This document shows, in pieces, positions 22,947 to 34,100 of a DNA stretch of 64,000 nucleotides (its first letter is position 1; the number at the start of each line of letters is the position of its first letter). Made by a program: the position numbers and the translations under genes. The notes under the pieces are model-generated. The model saw only the letters and a list, made by a program, of their open reading frames with translations. It was not told the origin of the DNA and searched no databases. Source of the stretch: Bretschneidera sinensis (lineage: Eukaryota; Streptophyta; Magnoliopsida; Brassicales; Akaniaceae); NCBI GenBank assembly GCA_023935145.1, contig CM043700.1, forward strand, positions 71,396,120 to 71,460,119. Reading direction: 5' to 3'.

Positions 22947-23336
22947 TTAAATTCTCCACACCTCATCAACAAATCTAACTTTCTTCATGGTTGGTGCGAT
23001 CCTTCCTTTTGGTCCTTCCATATTTTCTCCACCTAATTTTCCAACCAAAACTTTCCCATCCAACACATACAAGCCCTTCTTGTTCATAGTAGCCTTCAAC
23101 ACTACATTTGATCCATTAAGAACTTGTAGCTCTCCATTGCCCGTAGTCCATGTGTATCCCATCTTATCATGCTCCCCCAAAGAGATGATATTTATAGTGA
23201 GAAAGGAAGCAAACTTTACCTTCTTAAGTGTTTTTATATTTCCATCATGGAGCTTCAACCTTAAACTTCCTTCACCATCAATTACATTGTGTTTCTCACA
23301 TGTGGTAGCAACTTTAACATGGGTAGGTTCCTTCAT
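22947..23336 (-). pseudogene. partial protease / pre-integrase segment of the compact copia derivative
   Basis: A 129-codon frame, MKEPTHVKVATTCEKHNVID onward, contains GEGSLRLKLHDGNIKTLKKV, LTINIISLGEHDKMGYTW and KKGLYVLDGKVLVG. These are the segment following the copia protease active site. The DSG-type catalytic motif should lie upstream near 23,370; only a degraded SASS.H version is visible there. The frame ends 15 bp before the purine tract, so the whole integrase-RT-RNase H block is missing. Confidence 0.75.
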
Positions 23337-23384
23337 ACAGTCAAAGTAATTTTTTTATTGAATATGTGAATGGAGGATGCAGAA

Positions 23385-24270
23385 TCAAGTAGGCACCATA
23401 TTGCTCTCATGAATTTTTTCTTCAATGTGCTCAATAGCTAATACCTCTTCATCACTTCCCTCAGTGATATTAGCACTTTCACTACTCTTTCCATCATGAC
23501 TCTTTTTCCCACTCATCCTTCTCAACTCTTTTAAATCATCATTCATGGACTTACAATAATATTGTATGTGTCCTACCTCTCCACAATAGAAGCACTCCTT
23601 ATTACTATCATCTCTATGCCTAGATTTAGATCTCCACCTCGAGCAATTGTTCACTCTCCATTGACTCTTAACTTGATTATAACTCTCTACAGTAAGCACT
23701 TGACTACCACTAGACAAACTTTCGTTTCCCATCAACCTCTCATTCTCACGCAAGAGCACGATCACATCATCTAAGCTCAATGTCGACTTACCAACCAACA
23801 ATGTTTGCACCAACGGTTTGTAAGATTTTGGTAAAGATGATAATAAGAGCAATATGTTCTCCTCATCCTTCAATGTTTATTCTGCATTCAACAATTAAGA
23901 CATTAGTTTGTTGAATTCATTCAAATGATCATGAAGACTTGTACTTTCTTTCATCTTTAGAAAGTAGAGGTTCATCTTGAGACACAATCTGTTGTTCAAA
24001 GACTTTGATGCATAGATGCTTTCGATCTTATCCCATAAACTCTTGGGTGTAGTTTTCTTCAACATAGTATACTTGATCTCGAGAGCAAGAGCTAACTTGA
24101 TTATGCTCACAGTCTTCCTCTGAATCGATTGTACTTTCTACCAATCACTTCTTCTTGTTTTTCGTCCTCTAAAGTCTGATCAATATCATGTTGCAATAAA
24201 AGATCTTGAATTGTACTCTGCCACAGAGTAAAATTATTTCTTCCATTAAATAAATGAATCTCAAATTTGG
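23385..24270 (-). pseudogene. gag of the compact copia derivative
   Basis: Minus strand. MSTGTPKFEIHLFNGRNNFTLW (from about 24,286) is a copia gag N-terminus. After a small frame change, SIIKLALALEIKYTMLKKTT and DKIESIYASKSLNNRLCLKMNLY (24,110-23,895) give the UBN2-type core. An in-frame stop falls at about 23,880. The frame 23,873-23,385 (162 codons) carries LSSLPKSYKPLVQTLL, the knuckle CFYCGEVGHIQYYC (near 23,590) and an acidic tail. The gene is close to intact: one frameshift and one or two stops. Confidence 0.85.
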
Positions 24271-24639
24271 GTGTACCTGTTGACATGATGGTGCAGATGC
24301 AACAAATAGCAACAGGCAGCTTCTTCAAATAGATAACCAGGCTCTAATACCACTTGTTGGGATTTTTTACCTCTAAAATCCACTTACTCAAATTTTAGGC
24401 AACCTCTTTGGCTACGCCACCAACAAACTCACAACTTTATTAATTCTTAACAACAACTTTAGGAAAAACAAAATTATTACACTAACAACCTCACAACCTA
24501 AAATTTTCAATATACCTAAAGCTCTCCACCTAGCTCTAGTTATAATATTGGAATTATAAATGTGCCTTAAACTTTCTCTAGGATACCCTTTATATAGAGG
24601 ATATATGATATTCTCTATTTTTAATATATTTTCCAGCTT

Positions 24640-24790
24640 CTTCATCTCAGGCTCAAGTTTAGCTTCATGATCGTGTGTTTTAACCAATTTCTCTCTTTTT
24701 TCTAGTTGGCCAATGAGCTTCTTCCACCTGACCATTTCCCTGATTGTAATGGTCCAAGTACTCTTTTCTATTAATTCCTGTTGGACCTTG
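24640..24790 (-). other. unidentified open segment, possibly a captured coding fragment
   Basis: On the minus strand the bases reading MVRWKKLIGQLEKREKLVK and HDHEAKLEPEMKKL form an uninterrupted charged, helix-like peptide joined directly to the truncated 5' LTR of the compact copia derivative. I do not recognise the family. It could be a fragment of a host gene or chance. No start or splice evidence. Confidence 0.3.
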
Positions 24791-25239
24791 CTTTTGGCAG
24801 CTCGTTAGCTACTTCTGTTGGGTCCGCTTTTGGCCGCCCAACCTGTGTGATTGGGACCCATGACCTGGTTCAAATCAGGTGCAAACACTAAACATGAAGA
24901 ATTATACCAACAAAATGGTGTCACAATATTAATTATGGGTTTTGTACTGCAGCGAATGTAGCATGCAGTGTTCTATGAGGCTGCATGAAGACAGGTCAAA
25001 AGTATTTGTTAAATGAAATGGCGTTTCTCTGGTTTTTTAATTTTTACTCTTATCTTTGAGTCGACACGCTTTTGACATGTGCTCGAGCTCAATATTAATC
25101 TTTGTTTTCCATTATATCACATGTTCTTAATAAATCATCAACTTGTTTTTATGAATTTGTGCTTTCTGATGTCTTTATACACATTTATGCGTTTGTGCCA
25201 CTTGCAATTTTGGAGCATATGCATCTTATTTAATCTCCC

Positions 25240-25490
25240 TTTCTTCGGATTGCAAAACCTTCATGGAAATGGTTCAAGAAGTTGCTGAAACTCGGGGAAA
25301 AAGAGGTAAGCGAAGATGCCACAGCTGCTGCTGGACTTTTGGGAAGTTGAGCGTTGGAGATAGTAAAACTGATGGGAAAGAAGAAAAGGAAGAGGTAAAA
25401 GTTGCAGCCAAATAGGATAAAGAAACTACTGGTGAGAAAGCAAGTACAGAAGTAGAGAAGAAAGATGACAATGTTTCAGCAGCATAGAGC
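25240..25490 (+). pseudogene. RanBP1-like last exon, broken
   Basis: The translation DCKTFMEMVQEVAETRGK matches the end of the Ran-binding domain of plant RanBP1 (usual form ENCKTFMEMVQEVAESQ). A shifted frame then gives EDATAAAGLLGKLS, the usual RanBP1 tail; the first frame resumes with VGDSKTDGKEEKEEVKVAAK and, past a stop, DKETTGEKASTEVEKKDDN and a final stop at 25,486. At least two frameshifts and one internal stop are present. The bases before it (CTTTCTTCGG) look like a spoiled acceptor site, suggesting a DNA-level duplicate rather than a retrocopy. No upstream exons are recognisable at 24,790-25,240. RanBP1 helps release Ran-GTP from transport receptors; this copy cannot. Confidence 0.68.
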
Positions 25491-27217
25491 TTAAGAAAGT
25501 TTGCCATATACATGGGTCATGGATGTTTTTTTCCTTTTGAACTGCAGTTTAAGGATTCGTGCTATATCTACATAGTTCATTGAATTATGTTGGACATGTG
25601 GATGGATGGAAGGGATTTGGTTTTTGGTCAGATTGGGATTGCAATTGACAGTCAGTCATGGATGAGAAATATGTTCGTTCATCTGGTTCTGGTAGATAAC
25701 AAGCTTAATTATCCTTTCATCTTTTCTGTTTACATGATAATCCTGCTTTTTTATTTCTTCTTTGTCGTTACGATTGATAGGAGAAATGGGACGAAAAAAG
25801 AATTAAAGTAAAGAATTAAGTTGGACGTGTTTCTATACTGTACGGTTGGAGAGGAAAGTGAGGATTAAAGTTTTATTTATTATTTTTTTTCGTATACATG
25901 TATACATGTCTGGATCCTTCTAAAATTGACAGTTGGATAGTGAAAGAAAAAAATGTTACTTTTTATAAAATAAAATAAAAAATTCATCGTTGCAATCAAT
26001 TAAATGAAAAGATTTATGATACATATTTTTCTCATTTTTTTTCTCTACTTTTCACTACTTCTAAAATTGTTATGTTCCTCTTTCTCTACATTCTTTACTA
26101 TATCTCCATACATCCAATCAAACATACATGCCTATAACTTACATTTTTACAACTATTAACTCGTATTCAAGCTCTCTTTCGATTCCAAGCATTGTAGTCG
26201 GTCCATACAATTCACAAACCACTCTTATTGTGATTCTGTCAGTGTGACCCTAGACTTTGTTTAATCAAAGCAATTCAATCCAAGTTCTATTTTGTTGTTG
26301 CAACCTGTTTAATCTATAAGGCAATTCACTAGCTTGCGCTTGCAGCTTTAACAAATCTTTTAAGACTCCTCCATTAAGTATAAACAAGCCTGTGTTGATT
26401 TGGGGTGCCCCCCATCTAAAATTTTCTTGACCGGACGAGAAAAATAAATGAGATGATAGAATATCTCATCCCACTATTCAAACTAAAATAATTTTATCCT
26501 ATTATATGAACAAATGAAAACCAAATAAAACACCTCATCTTTTTTTCATTTTGTCCACCAAACACACTCAAAGAATAAAAATCATTCCCCTCGTCCATCA
26601 AACACTCTAAAAGTGGTTGAGAAAACTAGTTTACTTCTTCCAAAATCGAATCATCTCTGTAGTAGTGTATAGTTGCATGAAATTACATACGAGCAAATGT
26701 TAGTCAATGTCACCAGGTACCCACAAGGGAAAATTTTAAACTCTGTAAAATCACAATATTCATTTCATATTTCTCCCCTTCCATTCTGTAAAATTTCAAT
26801 TCATTCATCGGTACTGACAAATCCTATAAACTCATTGCTGTGATCCCTCCATGTGCTTAAAATGCTCAGACATGAAAGGAGCAGCAAGCTATGTACAGAG
26901 TTCCCTGTTGCCAAAAGGGCCATATACAAAAGAAACTTAAGATAAAAATGAAATTAACAGCCCACCCAAATAGCACCGGCTACAAAAGAAATGCAAAGAA
27001 TGAAGAAGCACCAACCCAAGCCACAAAAGCAGAAACTTCACCTGGACAAACAAATAAAAGTACATGCAATATGTTAGCTGATAAAAAAAAAGCACTTCCA
27101 AGAAAGAGAAGGGGAGAGATCTGGAAGTAATAATCATTAATCTTCAAATTACTAGGAGGCTAAAGTAAAATTGTATAAATCAATCAGCAACTATCATTAT
27201 GAAATACTCAGCTAAAT
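25491..27217. other. intergenic, no gene seen
   Basis: The first 150 bases may be the decayed 3' UTR of the RanBP1-like copy. The rest is AT-rich, with no long frame resembling a known protein, no splice-consistent exons and no clear repeat ends. Confidence 0.6.
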
Positions 27218-27858
27218 GTTATCATTTGTCCCCAGAGTTTGGCCTTTTGGTTAAATTGGTCCCCAAAGTTTCAGTTTGGTCCAATTAACCCCTTAGCTCT
27301 GACAGGTTCTACCGCTTAGGATGGCGACATGGCCAAAATTCTTAGCCACTTGGATAAAAAGCAGCAAGAATTCTCCTGCTTAAGCTTCACGTGAAAATCA
27401 CATGATCAACAAAAACCCCATTGTTAATAGAGGTGTAAAGTTCAACGAAGAACACTTCTCTATTATGTTTTTAGGTTTTGGGTTAGGCATGTGATTCTCA
27501 CATGAGGTTTATTTGGGAAAATTCCCGCTGCATTTTGTCTAGGTGGCTAAGAATTTTAATCCACTAACCGAGCTAAGGAAAAGTTAATGAGTGCCTAACC
27601 CCATCGTTAATAGAGGTGTAAAGTTCAACGAAGAACACTTCTCTATTACGTGTTTAGGTTTTGGGTTAGGCATGTGATTCTCACATGAGGTTTAATCGGG
27701 AAAATTCCCGCTGCATTTTGTCTAGGTGGTTAAGAATTTTAATCCACTAACCGAGCTAAGGAAAAGTTAATGAGGGGACTTGTTTGACCAAATTGAAATT
27801 CTATAGACCAATTTGATCAAAGATCCAAACTATGGGGACCAATGGTGCAATTTTACCG
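27218..27858. mobile_element. fold-back element with long terminal inverted repeats and an internal tandem duplication
   Basis: The left arm (27,218-27,415) holds TTTGTCCCCAGAGTTTGG, CCCCTTAGCTC, AAAATTCTTAGCCAC and GTGAAAATCACATG in order. The right arm (about 27,660-27,858) reads the same series as reverse complement (GGGGACCAATGG, GAGCTAAGGAAAAG, GTGGTTAAGAATTTT, CATGTGATTCTCAC). The arms are about 200 bp and diverged. A block of about 182 bp (27,417-27,598) is repeated in tandem at 27,600-27,780. No transposase. Target duplication not resolved. Confidence 0.72.
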
Positions 27859-28169
27859 AAATATTCAAAATAAAAATGTTAAATGAATAGACAGTTGTAT
27901 TGCTCTGCAAATTATAACTGACAGCCCCTCAAACAAACGTATGTGTTGCATCTCCAATGAGGTGGAGCTACATGCATCATATACCTTACCAAACTCTCCC
28001 CCTCCCTTCCCCCTGTGGAGAGACAAAGAGAACACAAACAGAATAGTTGTTACTGAGGATTGAGAAAACTTGCCGTATATTTTCTTTTAAGATATGGAAA
28101 CAATAGAAAATCTGGTGTGCCTTCGACATGAGACAACTGATTGATTAGAAGATAGAGTATCACAATGAA

Positions 28170-31100
28170 TCATGGCATCTTCAACGCCTGCTTCACCTGT
28201 GCCAGTGCTGCGGGATGCATCCTACCAATGGCAGAATTGAAGGACTCCCCATGAAGGGCAACACATGTTTGAAGATTTTCTCGCACTGAATTTTCCAACG
28301 ACAACTGGTTGATGGGGTCTGAAAACTTTATCTAAAAAGAAAGAAGAAAAGCAACATAAAGAATTTATTAAAGATTTATCATTCACAAAAACTGCCGTTT
28401 TGAGTACATTCATGAATTCTTACTTGTCTTCTCCTGAACTCTTTACTTTGAATGGGGCCCTCACCATCGGACCTGCTGGAGCTCATGTTGTCACCACTGT
28501 CATCCATCAGAAAACTTAAGAATGAAAATAGTAGATGTTGAATCCCAAAAATACGCCAATAATATATAAAACAAAGAAAACTAAAATCATAATGAGTCTG
28601 ACCTTGATTCTCCCTCTGTTAAGTCATCATTTCCACCCAAAATAACACTCGTACATGTGCTGCATAAGTAAAAAAGAATCATCTGTACACAAACAAAAGT
28701 TATCGAAACTCAGATTTCAATCAAATTCCAGAGTTGTACTCACCTAAGGATCTGATCAAGTTTGTCAATAACTTGAGGCAGTCTTAATGTCAGCATGATA
28801 GAAAGGGCTAAGCCAAATGTCTTCCTCTGGATCGAAGATATATTATCTACCTGTGCACAGATATAAAAGTGATGATAATTGTTAATTAGACCAAGAACCT
28901 GAAACAGGCATGAGAGAATGTATAAATAACTCGCAAGTGAATGGACAATAAAAGATGCATTTAATATCAAACCATATCAATTACTTAATGACTAGAGAGA
29001 AAAAATAGTGATAAGTAACAGTCAAACACAGAACATAAAGCAGTATGAATAACTGCCGTTCATAAGTCCAATCAGCTCATAATGTATATTAGATATCAAA
29101 ACCATACAAATTAGTCTGTGAGTTCTAAAGTTAAAAAACCTAGGATCCTGAGAATTACCCATAGATGGCATTGATACTTTTTCTTATATAAATAAAGCAC
29201 CAAGGGGGTGCAACCCATGTATAAAAACTATTTATATGATAGTAACGCAACAGTAAATCCACAAATTATATTAGATCTTCATCTTTAACAGAAAAAATTA
29301 CCGTAAACCAAAAATATAACTTCACTAGGAACACAATTAGTCAAGTTAATCAAGAACCTTTACTAGCAAGACATAATACCACTTCGTATAAATACAGATC
29401 CCAATCCCAGGAGATTAATACAGCTTCACTAAAAAATTCTTTGAATTTCATGAATAGTGACCACACTTAAGGAGGAGGATGAGCATGAGAAATTCAATGT
29501 TGCAAAGAAGCTCACAAATCCATGGATTCAAGTATAGCCACTTAATGCGAATTGCTGTAGAAAAAACCATATTAAACAACCATACCAGGATCCTTCTCTG
29601 TTGGGATACGCTTAATTTTAAATGATGGCCCCTCTTTAAACCATTTTTTGCAATTGCACATTGACCAAATAATTCAAAACAACTCTAAAACAAAAACGTA
29701 CTTATCTTCTAAACCTAAACAGAAATAGTTTTTAGTCCATGGCTTATATAATTTTCTGCTAAACTTACAAAAATAAGATTATCCCAAAACTGATAAATTT
29801 AACACAAAATATTACAGCATGTAAAATCTGCAACAGTATCAATATTATTTATTTTCTTCACTTAATCAAGTGAACCTTTTGCTTTCAGAAGAAAATAAAT
29901 TTTAGGACCTTACATGGAATCATGGATTGTGATTGAAGAGTAATAAGGTCGAGAGATATAGATGTCGAATCTATATTTGGCACCTAGAATTTATTTCGAT
30001 CCCATATCCATGTAACACAATGCAATTTAGATGTTTCTGAACATATGCATACAAGTTAAAATGACTTGGTTTTAAGGATCTCAATAGTCTTCTAGAGTAT
30101 CCTTCATGGAGTGGAAGCTCTACTGACCTTGTCAAGCCATATGTCAACCAGACAAAGAAGTATATTTTCTTCGATTGGCACGCCTGCCTGCTGAAGGAGT
30201 ACTGAAAGAGATGGTTCAGACGTTAATTGGGCAAGGTAATTGGTATTCGTCACCAAAATCCTTGCTAGAATAGCCGCCGAAGATGCTTTAACTGCAGTCT
30301 TAGAAGGATCGCGATCATCTCCTCCGCTCAAACATATAACAATTAATTTCTAGAAACATCGAACAAAACAGCATGTTAAAATACCTATAAACGGCATAAT
30401 ATCACCTTCAATTGGCTTACTCCTAATGTCATCAAAGATCAACATAGACAGCATGATGCTTACTTGTAAAGTAGTGCTGATTAATGGGGGCACTTCTAGG
30501 GGGAAACACTGCAAAATAGCAAAATAGCAAAGGCACATAGTTATTACAATTTTTTGGATTGTTAAGGGCCAACCATTGCTATAGATTCTAAACCTCAACG
30601 ACCATTGCAAACATGCTTTAAACACCCATTGAAATCAAACGATTTCATTATGTTCAAAGGAGCAATTGAAGGCTTAATCCATTTACCCACAATGTATTAA
30701 AAACAAAAATAAAGCCATTATCACAAATGAAGTCAAGAATTAATGCTATATTATGCTATGAATGCAACACAAATGAACTCATTTCAAAATCTATAGTCAA
30801 CTGTCATAACTGATATCATCTAACAACAGTTAAAAGTGAATGGCTTCATTTGAAAAACAGTAAACTAAATGGATTATAATACTTACAACTAAAGCATTCT
30901 TCAACAAAGTTATGCACTTACTTTATATGGCATATTTAAGTTGTTCCATAATGTGTTGAAATAGTTTTGATTGATAGAAGTAACTATTAAAATAGTTAAG
31001 AATTCACTTTTCTTATAACTATGTATCCTATTTTGTAGTTTCCTGGTTTCCTTTATTGTAAGATAATACAAAATAAATACCAAGGGGGGAGTAGTAACAA

Positions 31101-34100
31101 ATAAGTTTTTCTCTCATCACCCATTCTCCTAAAACTTTTCTCTCCTCTTTTTCCTTTATTTTCAACTTGGTATTTGAGCAGTCTTTTTTTTCCTTAGGGT
31201 TCCAAAAAAACCTAACGTCATGCTAACATCATTCGGATGGGGTTGAGATTCTACGAGCGACTCTTTGAGAGGAACAAAACCCATTAATCAACTTTATGAT
31301 CTGATTACTGTAGACCCATCGATTTGAGTTTTTCTCTCAAAATTTTCCTTCACTTTTCTCTACAATTCTGCTTGATTAGATCATGGTTCAGCCACCACAG
31401 AAGGATGCGCCTACGGCATGGGTATGTCTCCACAAATTTTTTTGACACTTGATCGTGATTTGGAAGCGTTTTAGTGGCTGTTTGGCTATTTTTTCTAATA
31501 AGTGGTGCTATTTTTGGGTTTTTTGGCTATTTTTCTGATCGTTGAAGCAGGTTTGTTTTGCCATTTCTACCTGTTCTTGTGGTTTTTGAGTGGTTCATTG
31601 GATCCTTGTTAGGTATTTTCACAATTCAGCAGCATGTACTACTTCGTCAGAGTTAAATATGATCTTTATTTGAGTTTTATTTGCCTTGTTTTGGTGGCTG
31701 ATTTGGTTTACATAGTTGTTTTTTATTGGTTGTGAAATCTGCTTTTTTAGACTAATCCCAATGTCCAAGGATACTTCAATATCACATAGTTTGGGTAATG
31801 GGGGTTTACGCTTGGGCGACGTCCCCAATGACACCCACTCTACAGATTACTTCAATCAAGCTCAATTAAAAAACTACCTTACTTGGTCGCGGTCCGTTAC
31901 TCTTTTACTTATCTTACTGTTAGCATTAAGAACCGGTCAAGGATGATCCACAATATGGGAAATGGGAATCTGAAAATTCCATTATCATGTCTTGGTTGTT
32001 GAATGCCATAGAACATGATATTAGTAGCAATCTCATGTTCTTAGACTCTACTAAAGATATTTGGAAATGTTGTTTCTAAGACTGAAAACTCTGGCCAGAT
32101 ATTCGAGTTGAAATGGCAAATACATGGCATGACTCAAAAGGAATTATCAGTCTCTACTTATTTCAACCAGCTTCGTAAAGTATGGCATGAATTGGATCTC
32201 CATATGGTGTGCACTGTAGATGCACAAAAGGTCCAAAATTGGTTAGATCGAGAGAGGGTGTTTGAATTTCTTGTTAGGTTACGACCTGAGTTTGACCATG
32301 TTCGAGTTCAGATTCTAGGTAAAAAACCTTTGCCATCCCTTTCAAAGGTCTTTGCCTATGTTCAAAATGAGGAGAGTGTGATGCTTCCTCCTGTGTCTCT
32401 TCGTATATCTCATGCCTCTTTAGCACTGGTTTCATCTTCTTATCGCCCATTACAGACTGCATAAGTGGATGAGAAAGATAAGTTATTTTGTGATCATTGT
32501 AAAAAGCCCCGTCACACGAGAGATACTTGTTGGCGACTTCATAATCGTCTAACTAATAGAGGCAAAGGTGGTAGTCATGTTGGTGGTACTTCTCGACCAA
32601 CTAATAGTGGCTCTAGACCCTCTTATGCTCACCATACTGCATCTATAAATGAGACTCCTTTTGACGGTCTTTTTATGGAATTTAACTTTGGATCTTTGAG
32701 TCAAGATGAGATTCACACTATTAGGCGTCTGGTGTCTAAACTGGATGTGTCCTCTATAATGACTTCCTCTTATGCTCATTCTGCTGTGGCTCTCAAAGCA
32801 TCCTCTGATTCCTATGATCCTTGAGTTATTGACTCAGGGCCCACTAATCATATGACTGGTCTACTGAATTTATTTTCTATACCATTGTTAGAGTAAAGAT
32901 AAAGTTAAACTTGTTGATGGTTCTTTATCCTTCATTTCGGGAAAAAGCTCAATTCTTGTTTCTTCTGAGATGATGTTATCTTCTATTTTACATGTTCCAA
33001 ATCTCGCTACTAACCTTTCATCTATTAATAGTACTACACAATCTCTTAATTGTAGTGTGACCTTTTTCCCTTCCTATTGCATCTTTCAAGACCTGATAAC
33101 AGGGAAAACGATTGGAAATTGATAAAGAGTGAGCCAATCACTATGGAGCTTACGATATATTTAAGGAGATAGAAGGATAAGATCATTCCCCATACTCTTG
33201 CTTGCCAATTAGAATCCCTGGAACCAAGTGAGTCCTATAAAGTACTTGATTTTGATCCTAACCTTGACGCTCCTATTGCCCTTCGTAAAGGTACTAGGGC
33301 TTGTACTCAGCATCCTATATCCAACATTGTTTCATGCTGTCATCTCTCATCATCTTATCGTTCTTTTGCATCCTAGTTGTTGTCTTCTATTTCTATTCCC
33401 CATAATTGGTCAGATGCTTTGAGAGATTCTAGGTGTAGAGATGTCATTTCTGAGGAGACGAAAGCTCTTCAGAACATCAATACTTGGCATCTCACTGAAT
33501 TACCTAATGGCAAAAAGATTGTTGGTTGCAAGTGGGTGTATACTGTGAAGCATAAGGCCGACGAGTTTGTAGAACGATACAATGCCAGATTGGTAGCTAA
33601 AGGGTTCACTCAGACCTATGGAATTGACTATCAAAAAACTTTTGCACCAATCGCCAAGATGAACTCTATCAGGGTCCTACTACCTTTAATAGCAAATAGA
33701 GGTTGGCCATTGCTACAACTTGATGTGAAGAATGCGTTCTTTCATGGAGGTTTAAAGGAAGAAGTGTATATTGACATTCCTCCCAGTTTCTCCACTACTT
33801 TAGACTCAAGAAAAGTGTATCGACTAAAAGAAGCTTTGTATGGGTTAAAGAAATCTCCTAGGGCATGATTTGTATGCTTTGATTGTTTATGTTGATGACA
33901 TTGTCGTAACAAGTGATGATGACACAAATGATTAAACTCAAAACTTATTTAGCGAAGGAGTTTGAAATCAAAGATTTAGGGAACTTAAAGTATTTTCTTG
34001 GCATAGAGATAGCCAGGTCAAGGAGATGTATCTTCATTTTGCAGCGGAAGTATGTTCTTGATCTTCTCTAGGATTATAAGCCAATTGGCATACCAATAGA

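Larger units (their letters stand above)
22452..24640 (-). mobile_element. compact gag-only copia derivative (TR-GAG-like)
   Basis: The minus-strand 3' LTR (22,452-22,931) starts TGTTAGGATTTTGG. The purine tract AAGGTGGAGATT precedes it. The 5' LTR begins at 24,355 right after the primer site GGTATTAGAGCC (24,339-24,353) and matches the 3' LTR up to about 24,640, where it is truncated. Between them lie only gag, a zinc knuckle and a partial protease. Integrase, RT and RNase H are absent, so the element depended on others to move. Confidence 0.8.

Noticed and set aside
26891..27130. 79-codon lysine-rich frame
   Set aside because: Low-complexity composition, no recognisable family, no splice or neighbour support.
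27417..27780. Two direct repeats resembling a minimal repeat array of CRISPR type
   Set aside because: Only two long units with no spacers, inside a eukaryotic fold-back transposon.
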